Shown one piece after another: positions 12,391 to 24,483 of a DNA stretch of 64,000 nt. The stretch comes from Ailurus styani (Eukaryota; Chordata; Mammalia; Carnivora; Ailuridae), in contig LNAC01000780.1 in assembly GCA_002007465.1 (NCBI GenBank), positions 186,001 through 250,000 of the forward strand, read 5' to 3'. The notes under the pieces are model-generated. The model had not been told where the DNA came from. It did not search any database and saw only the letters and a list, made by a program, of their open reading frames with translations. Every line of letters starts with the position of its first letter. The stretch's first letter is position 1. Both the position numbers and the translations under genes were made by a program.

Positions 12391-13559
12391 AAACCAAACA
12401 GTAATATCCCAGATAGTAAGCATTTGTTATCTTTTTTTTTAGCCAACAGAGCATCTATGAATGCGAAATATATATATTGCATTTTCTTTGTCCATTCATC
12501 TGACAGATGAATGATAGACATACTGACAGATACATAGGTTATTTCCATATCTTCATTTTCATATACATAGGTGCCCTCTTAGTCTACTATCTTGCTGATG
12601 TCCTCTTGTTTATCTTTTGCTGAGAAAAACAGTCAGCAAGCATGAAAGATTGTATCCACCTGAGGACACCTTAGTGCTATTTTGTTTTAAGTGATGGGTG
12701 CTTGTTCCTTAGTTGGCTGTTAAGGAAGTTGACCTTGCAACTCATAAGTCTACATCAAGAATTTTATTTATTTATCTACTTATTTGTTTACTAACTGAAC
12801 TTGTTATATGTGCTTGGGTAAAGAGTACTTTCAAATACTTGGTAAACAGTGTATGCTTGACTAGCCCAGCTCAGGGATGCATAATATATTGGTATGGCTC
12901 CAAATCAAGCTGTATTTTTAATGTAAACTGAAGTATTTTCTTCAGCCTTAAATGCATGAATGTACCTTGCAATAACAATATCTTCCCAAGGAAAAACATT
13001 CTGATCGAAATGGAAGGTTTTTATACTAATATGTTTGTTTCTAAAAATGCTCATAAAAAAGATCTAATTTGTCATGTGTTTTGTGAATATTCACAAATTG
13101 TTTTGTTTATATTACATATGGTGGCGAGCAAAAAGTAGATATTAAGCACTTACATGTTTAATTTCATACTGCATTACGTGAAGTTCTTACCTTTTCATTT
13201 TAGGCAGAAGAGGTGGATACAGATAATTGATCAAATAGAGGAATAAAAAGCCTGTCCTCACCCTGAAGATTCCAGTACAAAAAGAATGTAACAGGGAAGC
13301 ATGTGATGTCTTTCATTTAGTTCCACAAAATATGCAGGCATAAATTAAGAAGTATGTGCATATGTTGCAGTATGTGAGGAAGAGCTTAAGGGTTCTATGA
13401 AATTTTAATTTTGATAAGCAGCAGTATGCTAGGTGAAATGAAACTGTACAATGAAGACATAACTGTCATGAATCTTTAGGCACTGAATATTATTATGTCA
13501 AAATAGATTTTTTAAAATTACAAACACAAGAAACAAACTGACAGAAAAACATTAGAATT
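12391..13559. other. Unassigned AT-rich unique DNA
   Basis: No gene or confident repeat. Two short plus-strand frames (12713-12931, 12956-13138) have no domain-like pattern. A T/A-rich TTATTTATTTATC stretch near 12765 could be a decayed SINE tail but lacks any SINE body. Confidence 0.45.
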
Positions 13560-13990
13560 GAGTCACATAATAAACTTCCCTTAGCTATTGCTATGGTAAG
13601 TAGGCAAAAAATAAATAATAGACGTGTGTATAAGAAACCTTATAAAAATACACAAATAAAGCTATTGACAAGATGAATCATTATAAGCCAAATAGGTCTT
13701 AATAAACGCTAGCAAATGTATCCTAAAGAAAACTAAGAGATACATTATGAAAAATCAGGATAAATTCTAGGTGTGTGACAATGGTCCAATATTAGAATGT
13801 ATATTAATATTATTTCTCAAAACAAGAGAATAGAGAAGATACATATGAGAATTATACCAATAAATGTAAAAGGCATTGGTAACATTTAACCTACATTCTT
13901 GATTTTTTTAAATGTTAGAATAAATAAGAAGCTCAGTTATAGTCAACAACAAACTTTCAGAATGTACATTATTGTTATTCCATTTTCTGA
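13560..13990 (+). repeat. Ancient L1M ORF2 fragment, sense
   Basis: GAATTATACCAATAAATGTAAAAGGCATTGGTAACATTTAACCTACATTCTTGATT at about 13848-13905 aligns by eye with the L1 reverse transcriptase stretch that encodes the conserved 'IDAEKAFDK' segment, and is heavily decayed. The surrounding A-rich sense sequence is compatible with L1M ORF2. Confidence 0.5.
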
Positions 13991-14262
13991 TTTCACCCAT
14001 TTTCTTAATAATATTCTATTGTTTAAACTGTACCTTGTTCATAATTGTGGATTACATGATCACTTCTTTATTTTCAAACTTTGCATGCCTTCTCTCTTTC
14101 AGAGTAATACCTCTTAATGTACTTCCTGGTAGCTACTAACTAGACACTCCCCAGATCCCACTTCCAACTAAATGTTTCTACTGTGTTGACTGATCATTTG
14201 TAGTTATTCTTTACTGAATTGTTTACTCATACTTCAATTCCACATTTTAAACCAGGTATTAC

Positions 14263-14451
14263 TTTTTTTTTTTTTTTAGATTTTATTTATTTATTTGACA
14301 GAGAGAGAGAAAGAGCACAAGCAGCAGAGGGAGAGGGAGAAGCAGACTCCTCCATGAGCAGGGAGCCTGATGTGGGCTCCATTCCAGGACCCTGGGATCT
14401 GATCTGAGCCCAAGGCAGCCACTTAACTGACTGAGCTACCCAGGTGTCTCA
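14263..14451 (-). mobile_element. CanSINE, older type
   Basis: Antisense SINE: T-rich tail, ATTTTATTTATTTATTTGACAG, GAGAGA block with AGCACAAGCAGCAGAGGG, then ACCCTGGGATCTGATCTGAGCC and the head complement GAGCTACCCAGGTGTCTC. No clear flanking duplication was found. Confidence 0.9.
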
Positions 14452-14929
14452 CCTTTTTTACTTATTTTTTTAATTTCATGTATCTATAACTGAGAGTCAG
14501 AGTAGAGACTGCTGTATACCATGGCCTCAATTCCAACAAATGTTGACATTTCCTAAAAATATTTAAATCACACCCACTTATTAACCACTCAGTTTGCCTA
14601 CTACTTCAAATTATTATTTTCTTGCTTTATGTTCTTTTTATGCTCATATAATCTTATACAGAGAACACACTGGAAAATTTATATTGACTAAATATACAGT
14701 TTTGTGCAACACTAATTTTTAGAATTGTTTAAATGTTTTATGAATAGAATTTCTCACAACTATTATATTTCCCTTTTATCCTATAATGTAGTAAGGCCAT
14801 ATCTAGTTATATTTGCTTGAACTCTAAATATTAAATTACTGAAATTATGCATCTATTTTGAAGTTGGTATTCCCAAATTCACCTAAAACTTTAGACATAT
14901 AATAAGGGGATTATTATGAAAAGGTCAGG
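14452..14929. other. Unassigned AT-rich DNA upstream of the ERV relic
   Basis: No confident repeat. CATGGCCTCAATTCCAACAAATGTTGACATTT may be old L1 3' debris. Confidence 0.35.
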
Positions 14930-15319
14930 ACAAATTAGTGTTACCAAATGGGTATATATGTGTGTTGGAAGACGTCATTGAGAAGGCGTGACTGCCTTGC
15001 TGACCCACAAACTGAACCTGGTAATCAGAAGCTTCTCACCTCCTCCCCTGTCTTTGGAATATATGTTCTGCCCACGATTCCTATGCAGGGAGCCACCTCA
15101 AGGACTCAGCCTTGAGAGAGTATGGTGTTGTTGGCACCATTTGGACTGTATGCATGAATTAATGCCATTAAGGCCTCCATAGGAACTCTTAAGATTCTGG
15201 TGGGCAGTTGCCCCAAGTAAGCCTCATAAGTAAGTTCCCTTGCTTCTTAGTCCTGCCACCTACGAACCTGGAGTGGTCTGCCCTTCCTTTTCTGCCTCTT
15301 TACCCTCTATGTTCAATCA
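14930..15319 (+). repeat. Class I ERV-like 5' LTR remnant
   Basis: The block ends in TGTTCAATCA directly before a primer-binding-site-like sequence, as a 5' LTR should. Near 15220 CCTCATAAGTAAGTTCCCTTGCTTCTT resembles an R region with a decayed AATAAA signal, followed by a C/T-rich U5-like stretch to 15319. The left boundary is not defined and no matching 3' LTR was seen in the window. This is an inference from layout, supported by the gag/protease-like sequence downstream. Confidence 0.45.
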
Positions 15320-15337
15320 TGGGGGCCAGTTTTGAAT
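15320..15337 (+). other. Putative tRNA-Pro-type primer binding site
   Basis: TGGGGGCCAGTTTTGAAT starts immediately after the CA end of the LTR-like block. The first seven bases equal the start of the tRNA-Pro primer binding site used by many gammaretrovirus-like ERVs. About 12 of 18 positions agree overall, so it is decayed. Confidence 0.4.
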
Positions 15338-15359
15338 TTCACCTGAAAAGCTCCTAAGG

Positions 15360-17033
15360 TTTCTAATGAACAGTTGGCAAGCTAGCCAGGACACCAAAGG
15401 AAAGGGACTTGGAGAAGAGAGCTCCAGGAGGGAAATCGTGGGTTGGTCTTTGATCTCTACGTGGGAAGGGGGTGGCCCCTTTGTCAGATCCAGTGGGCTG
15501 TCACATGAGTACAAGGACATCCTGAAAACACCATCCGACCTAACGTGCTTTTTGAGAAATGGCAGAGAATGGGCTGTGGCAGAGCAGGCAAAGCAGGGGG
15601 CCGGCCTCTCCTCTGGGCAGTTTGGTCACTGATGGCCAACCAGAGGCTGCAGCCCAAGTTAGAAAGTTGGAAGAAGAACTGAGTGTGAGTGTCCATTGTT
15701 CTGCTGGCTTCCAGACTGGCGGAGAAGATCGGAGAGGAGGATAAGAAGTTGGGAGAGCTTAGCGTAGCTTGGAGTTTTGCAAAAGGAGGACGATGCAGGC
15801 TGATAGGGATTAACGTCCAGAGCACTTGTGACAAAGCCTGATGGGGACACTAAGAGGCAGAATTCCCGGGATAGTGAGGACAGCAAAGAGGAGGATGCTG
15901 TGATGATTTACAATGAAACAGACAAATGGGACAAAAGGTCCCATGCCATCTGACCCTGAGCACAAAGGAAAACAAAAGCATTGCAACACCCCAGACAGCG
16001 CCCGCTCCCAGTTCAGGAAATGCTCGAGCTGAGAGAACACACACCCTTTCAGGTCATTGATATCACTGCCAACTTCCAGCAAAAGGCCAGGGAAAGTAAC
16101 CAGGCATGTTTGGTGCGGATATGGGATATGAGGGGCAATGGCGTCTGTCCGATTGGGCAGAAGACAGAGGAAATGAGCATTATCACCACACGATCTGCCC
16201 TCAGGCAGTGCCTGCCTGATGCTCCCAAGTTCAAGATTCTCGCTGCATTATAGATGGTATTATTCTATCCTGTGGGGGGACCCTGGAAATCTAGAAGTGC
16301 AACACACTCTTAGGGAGTTGGGAATTAGGCCATCTAAGCCCAGGTCTTTGAGGGCCCTGATCCGGCCACATCTGCTATAGAATGAAAGCTGAGATGCTTC
16401 AGTCTGTCCTCAGCACCTGGTAAGGGACACTGATATACCTGCTAAGCCCAGCCATGGGACAACACATTCACGGTTTAGGGCTCTCCATCACTGACCTGGG
16501 GGAAACTGACAAATCCCAGGAACAGGTGTGAGCTGCAGGAAAGACTAAAGACACAGGAAGGTTGCAGAGCCAAAACGCTGCCTGATTGATAAACTATAAA
16601 AGGTCTGATAAAAGTAACCTGGAAGCAAATGTTGTTTGACCTCATTGCTGCTGGGATCCACCTGAAAAGACAGACCGACACCCCAACACTATATTGGTCA
16701 GCGTATCAAAGTCTTAAAACCTGAACAACAATTCAGATCTCCCCTACCATCCCTAGTGCCCTGCCTGCTCCAGCAGAGGCCTCAGGAATAGTCTTTTTCT
16801 GGGTAGGTGTCTCCCACACCCTGGGTATAGATAGGATGCAGGCCAATATCACTCCCAGGTAAGGGTTACTGGGGACAGTAAGAGGTGCCATGTTGAACTC
16901 ACTCTACAATGGTTCCCCAGAAATAAGCAAAAAAGTGACATCTTTGGCTGATACTGGAACCAAATAATGCATGGTAACCCACAGAAGTTTTCTGGTCCAC
17001 TTAGTGTCACCCATGGTTACAAAGGGTATTCTG
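15360..17033 (+). pseudogene. Decayed ERV gag-protease region
   Basis: This plus-strand relic has no complete frame. Possible gag-like pieces: an open frame at 15366-15632, a charged segment at about 15648-15744 (AAQVRKLEEELSV), and a third at 15981-16253 carrying HTPFQVIDITANFQQKAR and a tryptophan-containing RIWDMRG segment. The last resembles the capsid-domain region of retroviral gag. At 16863-16964 a further 34-codon frame ends in LADTGTK; the Asp-Thr-Gly triplet at 16950-16958 is the retroviral aspartic protease active-site signature, and a stop follows three codons later. Frameshifts and stops separate all pieces, so no product is expected. The sequence ends at an antisense L1 fragment (17037). 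No pol or env was recognised. ERV identity is inferred from the LTR, primer site, gag and protease order; family unassigned. Confidence 0.55.
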
Positions 17034-17036
17034 GAT

Positions 17037-17675
17037 TAAGTCATTTATCAGATATGGTATATGGTTTGCAGATGTTTTCTCCCAGGCTGGGGTTCATCTT
17101 CTCAATTTCTTAAGGTGTCTTTTGAAGCACAAATACTTTTAATTCTGATAAAGTCCTACTTACCAATTTGTTATTTCATAGGTTGTGTTTTTATGTCACG
17201 CTAAGCATTCCTCACCCAACCCAAGAGCATTAAGATTTTCTTTTTTTTTTCTTTTCTTGTTATATCTCTTATATTTCAATCTGTGATTCATTTTAAGTTA
17301 ATTTTTGTGTGTGATGTGAGTTAAGAATCTAAATATATTTGTTTTACATGTGGCTATCCAATTGTCCCAGAATTATTTGTTAAAATGACATCTTCTCCCC
17401 AATTCATTACTTTGCCACCTTTATTAAAAATCAAAAGACCATATATATAAGGATGTACTTCTGGACTTTCGTTGTTTTCTATGTCCATCCTCACACCAAC
17501 CCTAAATCATTTTGATTATCTGAGTTTGGCTTTAGAATATGTTTTCAGGTTGGATACCATTGGTCCTCCAGTCTTGACATTGTTTTGGCTATCCTAGGTT
17601 CTTTGAATTTCCAAATAAACCTGACGACCTGCTTGGCAAATACTTCAAAATACATGCCTCCTGGTATCTTACACG
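17037..17675 (-). repeat. Old L1M ORF2/3' fragment, antisense
   Basis: It opens with CATTTATCAGATATGGTATATGG and TTTTCTCCCAGGCTGGGGTTC. TTGAAGCACAAATACTTTTAATTCTGATAAAGTCC, CCAATTGTCCCAGAATTATTTGTT and TTTTGGCTATCCTAGGTTCTTTG follow in the antisense L1M order. It truncates the ERV relic on its left. Confidence 0.85.
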
Positions 17676-18207
17676 TTAGATAGACTTCCAATTGCAGTTA
17701 ACATGCGTCTGGACTTACCCTCCTGCATAAATAATCAGAACAAGTATGTGTAACAATGAACACTCTGTATTGCACATCAAGCAATGTAGAACAGTGATCC
17801 CTGAGAGTTGGGAATCAAATGGGGAGAACCTTTTGATGACCCCACATTACTGCCTGGAGAAAGTCTCCCAGTCACAGGAAGGTGACCCAGGAAGGTGGTG
17901 CCCAGGAAGAGCCCACCGCACTCCCTGAATTGAGGTGATGCAGTCGGGTGTGTGGGGAGGCGGGACAGCAAAACTCTGAAGGACAGAGTTCTGAAGAGGA
18001 ATAACTTCACAGAGAGAGCTCTCCAGAGATCTTAGGAGGCCCTCCTGTAACGTTCAGTTCTTTATTACTCGCCAGCTTTTGAAATGGGGGAAATTAAGCC
18101 TAATTTAGATTGACATCTAAATTCGGCAGCCTCACTTGTTACTCTTACTAACATACAAAAGCAACAACTGTGGCCATACTTGAAGGAAAATATTAATCAA
18201 AAAATGC
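17676..18207. other. Unassigned; GC-richer block 17740-18060
   Basis: The block 17740-18060 is purine-rich with GGAAGGTGACCCAGGAAGG and GGACAGAGTTCTGAAGAGG. It looks like an internal part of an old repeat, but I cannot name it. No credible coding frame. Confidence 0.35.
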
Positions 18208-18438
18208 GGGGCGCCTGGGTAACTCAGTCAGTTAAACGACAGACTCTTGATTTCAGCTCAGGTCATGATCTTAGGGTCCTGAGATCTAGCCCGGGGTAGG
18301 GCTCTGTGCTCAGCAGGAAATCTGCTTTTCTCCCTCTTCCTCTTCCTCTCCCTCTGCCCCTCCCCTGCGCTCTCTCTCTCTCTCTCTCTCTCAAATAAAT
18401 AAATAAATAAATAAATCTTTAAAAAAAGAATAAAAAAT
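18208..18438 (+). mobile_element. CanSINE with expanded CT and ATAA tails
   Basis: The head GGGGCGCCTGGGTAACTCAG, body TTTCAGCTCAGGTCATGATC, a (TC)n run at about 18368-18392 and five to six AAAT units before ATCTTT. Flanks show a short AAAAAATG-type repeat. An older-type copy without the GTAGGCAGAG segment. The minus-strand 137-codon frame (18258-18671) is SINE plus flank. Confidence 0.9.
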
Positions 18439-18729
18439 ATGTGAGAATTAAAGTACAACTTTATTTTTATGACTTTGTGAAATTTAAGAGATGGAAGGAA
18501 AAAGAAAGCATATATTTTTGGAAAACACTCTCCAAATCTTTGGATAACTAACACTACAAATGAATCAGTGACAAGAAAAACATGTGCTGTCACACTTCCA
18601 CGGATTCCCATTATGTAATTTAAACAAATGCAATCACAATGAGAAAGAATACTAACTTGGATCCCTACCACGTTTTGTGCAACAAAGTAATATCTAAGTT
18701 GATCAAATTTTAAGACCTAAAAGCTGAAG

Positions 18730-19230
18730 TAAGAAAAATTTAGAACTAAACATAGTTGAATTTACTTATATTCTTGGAATGCCTAGGAATTTTTAAGAAT
18801 CATATTAAAACCATAATGGAAAAGTTTGATTTTCTGATAAATTTAAATATGTGAAAATAATAAAAATTGAAAAAAATAACATCAATAAAATAAAAGGTAA
18901 ACAGAAATCAGAAGAACATATCCACAATACCCATGAGGGTCAATGAGTAAAATAAATCACTATCTCAACTAAATCAATTACAAACTTAAACCCCATTAAG
19001 TTAGTATGAAAAATAATTTGGGTTAAAGAAAGAGTTTACAGAAAGAGGACAAAAAATTGCCTAAAATCAAAAGCTTTAAGTGTTCAACCTCTTTTATTGT
19101 TGAAATACATCATGTAAAACTATTAAGATCTCAAATGTCAGCCCTGACAAGATTGAATTCTGGCAAGAGTCTGGAGAGACAGGTACACAGAAACCGTTTG
19201 TGAGTGTGTTAATAGGTAATGTAGACAGGC
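18730..19230 (+). repeat. Old L1M 3' end, sense
   Basis: The order TTAAAGAAAGAGTTTACAGAAAGAGG, AAAAGCTTTAAGTGTTCAACCTC, then a AATGTCAGCCCTGACAAGATTG..GGCAAGAGTCTGGAGAGACAGG block follows the sense L1M 3' region (the 'GGCGAGGATGTGGAGAAA' landmark). Confidence 0.6.
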
Positions 19231-19489
19231 CTGTGATTAAAATACTCTTTTGCTCATCATTGCTTCTTGCATTTTATTCTCTCTTTGTTTCATTCCTTCT
19301 CCCTGAATTGCATCCCTAGCTGTCCTGCCAGCAGTACACTCAGCCTTTCTTTGTTTAAAACATTTTCATTTCACTCTCAAACTTGAATGGTCAACAGATT
19401 AAAAATTTTAGATATTTATTCTTTGTTGGAAGTGAATTTTCGTGAGTAGTGTAAGGGCTAAAGTCTCTGGTGTCTTCTTTTTTTTTCTT

Positions 19490-19935
19490 ATAATTTTATT
19501 ATAAAAATTTACTAATGCACAGCAAATTTGAAAGAATTATGCAATGAACACCCTTATATCTATCCCTATCCATCCCTCTAGCCTACCATGAATCCATCTT
19601 ATTTTTAATGCATTTATAACTATATTACACACATCAGTACACTCCCCCCTATAGAAGCATGCATATTATTATCTAGAATTCAGTATTTATTTTTAGGGGT
19701 TTTTTTGTTGTTGTTGTTTTGAAAAAAGATACAAGGACAGGCACAAATCTCAGATGTATAATCAATGAGTTTCAACAAAAGCACACATCTGTGGAGCGCA
19801 AATCATTCCTTGGCTTCTATTCTTGACATGCAGCCTCCATTATTGGAGTTTTATCTCTGGTTGTTCTTCCAATACCCTCTTTGATTTGGGTGTTTGGTCA
19901 CTTGTTGCAATATGCCAAAGAATAGATTTCTTAAG
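19490..19935 (-). repeat. Old L1M 3' end, antisense
   Basis: TTATAATTTTATTATAAAAATTTACTAATGCAC at the left resembles the antisense L1M 3' end, and ATGAGTTTCAACAAAAGCACACATCTG fits the 'TTTTGACATATG' zone. Strongly decayed. Confidence 0.45.
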
Positions 19936-20010
19936 AATTCCTTTCTTTACTAAGTCTCAGGTTTTGCATCTTTTATAGGTTTTAGAAAATTCCCAGCCAT
20001 TTCCTCTTTG

Positions 20011-20207
20011 TTTTTGTTTTTTTAAGATTTTATTTATTTATTTGACAGAGAGAGAGATCACAAGTAGGCAGAGAGGCAGGCAGAGAGAGAGGAGGACGCA
20101 GGCTCCCTGCTGAGCAGAGAGCCCCATGCGGCCTCTATCCCAGGACCCTGAGATCATGACCTGAGCCAAAGGCAGAGGCTTTAACGCACTGAGCCACCCA
20201 GGTGCCC
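20011..20207 (-). mobile_element. Young CanSINE with 13-bp TSD
   Basis: Antisense copy containing GATCACAAGTAGGCAGAGAG and the full head complement GCCACCCAGGTGCCC. Perfect flanking duplication CATTTCCTCTTTG at 19998-20010 and 20208-20220. The 72-codon minus-strand frame at 20038-20256 is SINE sequence. Confidence 0.95.
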
Positions 20208-20459
20208 CATTTCCTCTTTGAATACTGCTCTCTATGTTTATGTTTCTGGAAGTCAAGCTAACTATAGTATTTCTGTCTTTCCAGTTTCTTAACTGCAGTG
20301 GTTCTTAGGACCATTACATATCCAGCCCCGAACTCTCCCCCCACACTGTATTTGAATATTCAAGTGACAACTTGTATTTTTCACTGAGATGCTTAACTAG
20401 CATCTCATCTTTAAAGTACATAACACCAAACATCTGAATTTCCCCACACCCTGCTTTTT

Positions 20460-21200
20460 TCCCTGCTCTCTCTCAGTTGGAAGAAACAAATCCATCCTCT
20501 TGGATGCCCAGTCAAAGCCCTGAGAACCATCCTTGACTCCTCTGTTTTTCTCGACCAAGTCATAAACAAATCTGATCAGCTACAAACTCAAATATATCCA
20601 GAATTGTATAAATCTTGACCACTCCAGGACTTTCAAGACGCCATCTCCTGCCTAGATTATAATTTCAGTGCTTTGTAGCTGATTTCCTGCTTCTTTCATT
20701 GGCCTTTACAGACTATTCTCTATATATAGAAAAGCTATTCCAAGTTGCATTCCTACTCAAAACTCATTAATTTATCCCCACCTTACTATACAGAGTAAAA
20801 GCCAAAGACTATTAATTGAGCTACAGCAGCCATGTGTTATCATCCACCTTTTCCTCTCTGACTTCATCTCCTAACACCCTTCCCATTGGGCACTCTCAGC
20901 TACACTGACCATCTTACTGATCCTTGAACATGCCATGCTTGCACACATGCAATCCCTTGAAATTTCCAGTTTATCACAGATGGCCTCAGATCTGTCTCCC
21001 TGCTTTTTAAGAGCCAAATTTCATTTTCTCATCCTCCTGGGCATTATACTTGGATCCCTAAACTAGCATGACCACACTATTAACTTCCCCCAAACTACCA
21101 CCCAAACAGCCTAACTTTGAACACATAAGGCTTTTGTCCTTATGGCTTTAAGTTACTTCTTAGTTTCTGCTATTCATGTATATCATTTTCTTTCCCCTGA
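20460..21200 (-). repeat. L2 LINE 3' end, antisense
   Basis: Antisense L2 landmarks in order: ATCCTTGACTCCTCTGTTTTTC, CAAATCTGATCAGC, ATATATCCAGAATTG, CTCCTGCCTAGATTATAATTTCAG, GCTGATTTCCTGC, TGATCCTTGAACATGCCATGC. One of the longer L2 copies here. Confidence 0.75.
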
Positions 21201-22169
21201 GAGATACCAAATAATGTAAATTTACCCATGATCTAAAGTGTTCAGAGCAAAACTATTTTCAAGTTATGTTATTCTACTATCTTGCTGAACCCAGCTTCAG
21301 ATCTTTATTCCAACTTCCCCCCTACCCCAAATCTGGATCACTGTATTTTACTTGTAAATTAGCCTGTCACTGGATTTTGTTGTTATCTTAGTCTAATCTT
21401 AGGGCCTCTGTCTCTTCACTACTGAGTGTGATAGGTTGTTATTTATGTTAATTACTTACACACAGGATTTGTTTCCATTATTTTATTTTATGCTTTTTAT
21501 TTACCACATATTTTCTTTGCTTCTTCCTTTTTTATTTTTTCTTCCTTTGCTGATTTGGAAATTGGGTAAGGTCAACTTTTCTAGCTTGTGGTTCCGTCTT
21601 CCAGAACATTAGCTTCTCTTAGGCTTTAGGGTAGTTATCAGTCTGAGTCCAATTGAAGTTCTTTGGGAATTCCTACCAGGTGGGACTGCATAAATTGAGC
21701 ACAGGCTCAGGGCTTTGATTTCTTCTGGAATTTTTTTTTTTCTCTTTTTACTTTCTAGTACAGAAAGGATTTTGTCTCTCAAAGGACTATTCTGCCAAGA
21801 TTTCTTTTCTCCTCTCCCTGTAAGTACATCCTCCAGCTGTCCTGTCTTTACAGGGGAGTCTTAGTCCCAATTCCCTCAAACCTCAAGTTCCATGTCCTAG
21901 CTTCTGTTCTCGTGGAAATTCAGGTCTGATTCTCTAAGACTTAGGGTCTAATTTGGGGTTGGAAAATCATCTGCAATGCCAATGTAACCTCAGTCGATTG
22001 GCTTAACGCTCTAGTTTTTAGGTCTTTCTTTGTTTCTGACAAATGGTACTTGGCCTCCTTTTTTTTTATGAGGTGCAGTGTGCATTATATTTAAATCTGC
22101 CATTTTTCTAGTTTATAATTGAAAGGGATCCAGGTTTGCTTTTCCAGCATGTTGCCAGGAAAGAGAATA
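21201..22169. other. Unassigned T-rich DNA, perhaps old L1/HAL1 5' region
   Basis: C/T-rich text such as CTGCCAAGATTTCTTTTCTCC and GAGTCTTAGTCCCAATTCCC gives an impression of an antisense old L1 5' region but no anchor motif is decisive. No genes. Confidence 0.3.
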
Positions 22170-22640
22170 TTGCACAAAAATTAAAAACTTTATCAAAGTA
22201 CTTGTATTTATGTATAAAAATAATAAAAGTGCTAATAACAATAAGATGTACAGATACTTCGTTAAATGGAAAATATATTAATGCTTCTATAAGCAAAAAT
22301 GGGCAGCAAATACAAGAATTTAGGCACAAAAAATTAATATGGCTAAAAAATGTTTAATATTTTACACATGCAAATTACAAAACTTATTTTTCAACTCACA
22401 CTGACAAAAGTTAATAATTGACAATTATCAATATTAATGGGTACGTACTTTCAGAAATAAGCAGTCATACACTGTCAGCACATGTTTCAAATTAAAAATG
22501 TATTCCTTAGATCTAATAATTTAATTAAAATATTCTCTCCTAAAGATTTAAGCAGATATTGATAACACTTATATTCACTGTATAGCCAACACTTGGAAAT
22601 AAAATGAATATTCAAACACAGGAAATATACATCTCTACCT
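22170..22640 (+). repeat. Old L1ME-like 3' end, sense
   Basis: ATTCCTTAGATCTAATAATTTAATTAAAATATTCTC, then TTAAGCAGATATTGATAACACTTATATTCACTG and AACACTTGGAAATAAAATGAATATTC follow the sense L1ME order (ending in the 'TTGGAAACAACCTAAATG' landmark). The overlapping 73-codon frames on both strands are not genes. Confidence 0.5.
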
Positions 22641-24270
22641 CTTTTGCCCTTTCAGTAAGGGATCCTGGGGGACACATTCTATCCTCACTCCAAGGAAACT
22701 GCCTTCATAAATAAAAGGTAAGTTTTAATTATATAATGGGTAACTTGATAAAATATTCAACATTATACATATCAGCTGATCATATTATTTGTAATATTAA
22801 TCCTTTTCACTGTAATTTTCATATGTAAATATTCAATAGCCAGAGTTTGGACTGGGCTATGAAAGAAAAATGGAAAAAAGAAAAAAAGAAGGAAATTTTT
22901 CATTTAGTTAATGTAGATGATTTCTTTAATATTTTTTTCCTCCTTTTGATCTTTTAGTATTGTATCAGGAATTTTAAAAAGCAGGGTGGAAGCTTTACTG
23001 TTTTGCACTCAAAACTTGATCTCATTTTGAGTAACATTATTTGAGCATAAAAGTAATGATTTTCTTTTAAACATAGGCTTTTCAAAGATTTTCTCTACAC
23101 TTTAGTGTGGTTTTATGACATCTAAAGGGCTGTGTTTCCCCTCTGCCCCAAGAGAAAAAATTTTCCATTTTATAAAGTCAGCGGGGAGCCAGACTCAATT
23201 TATAAAATTTAACTTCACAGGGAACTTTTCCTAAGACTAAACTCTTGCCACATGAAGAAGTTACACTCTTGTAATCAAAGGCTCACTTGCAGAAACAAAT
23301 TAACTCTCTAACATTAAGAAACTAGTAAGAAACAAACAAAAACAAACAAACAAACCACAAACCGGGAAAATAATAAGTTGTATTTTCCCTGATTAAAAAA
23401 AAAAGAAAGCTCATCAGATTGATCATATTTTGACAGTTTAGGAAGGTGGTGCTCACAATCAGTGTGCAAGATCACCCTCTGGGGGTCCAATAGGAATATA
23501 TTAAAACTTTTATTTGCATTTACTTCTCATCACATCCCTTATATCAATGTTTCTGTAATTTAAATGCAGATAATAGATTAGTATAGTACCACATGTATAT
23601 AACATAAATAAACAAACCTACATTGAGGATGCGTACCCAGAAACATTTTCCTGGTGTGCGGTCATTATCTAAATGTTTGAATTCCACTCCAACACATCTA
23701 GAAAAAAAATTGAGAAGAACCAACTTTATACAGATAGCAGTGCATTCAAAATGCTACGATATATCCAAATCTTACCATTCTGTATATTGAAAAAAGTAAT
23801 ATTACCTAAGAAAAATATTCTGTATTCAGAACTAATTTTTCAGACTAATTGATTTTGTTTAATGTCTTCTATTTTCTAATTATCTGTTGTGATGTTTTGT
23901 TCAACAAAAGGACAATGGCAGAATATTAAATAGTGATCTCACAATGTAAACAGGAATCTCGGTGATCAAACAATTATGGCAGTAAATCATCTCATCATAG
24001 CTGGTGGGATATACCTTTCTGAAAGCTTTAAAGAAGAATTTTAGTATTTTTGCTTCGAAAATAACAATGTAAGAAGACAGCTAGGTAAAAGGTCTTCCCT
24101 TTTAATCCTGTAAAATAATTTTCCTGTGTTATGAGTCCATTTTATAAGAAATTATACAGACTATTAATTCCATGTTTCATTGGTACTAAGGTACAAATTC
24201 TTTTTAATAATTTAATATATTGAAGATGCAGCACTTGTTATAATTTATGGCACTTTAAGATTGTTGTAGG
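22641..24270. other. Unassigned AT-rich unique DNA
   Basis: An AAAC-rich simple stretch lies at about 23328-23362. The rest is unique AT-rich DNA with no recognised gene or repeat. Confidence 0.45.
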
Positions 24271-24483
24271 TAGGGGCACCTGGGTGGCTCAGTCAGTTAG
24301 GCAACCGCCTTTGCTGGTTCATGATCCTGGAGTCCTGGGATCAAGCCCTGTCCGTGCTCACTGAGGAGTCTGCTTCTCCCTCTGCTCCTCCTCCCCTCCC
24401 CCAGCTCGTGTTCTCGATCTCTCTCTCTCTTTGTCTTACTCTGTCTCTTTCAAATAAATAAATAAAAATATTTTTTTTAAAAA
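24271..24483 (+). mobile_element. CanSINE, older type
   Basis: The head AGGGGCACCTGGGTGGCTCAG is followed by a body with GTTCATGATCCTGGAGTCC, a CT-rich block and an AATAAATAAATAAAAAT tail. The last 57 bases belong to the segment duplicated across the N at 24541. Confidence 0.9.

Noticed and set aside
18258..18671. 137-codon minus-strand frame
   Set aside because: More than a third is antisense CanSINE, giving Arg/Glu repeats; the rest is AT-rich flank.
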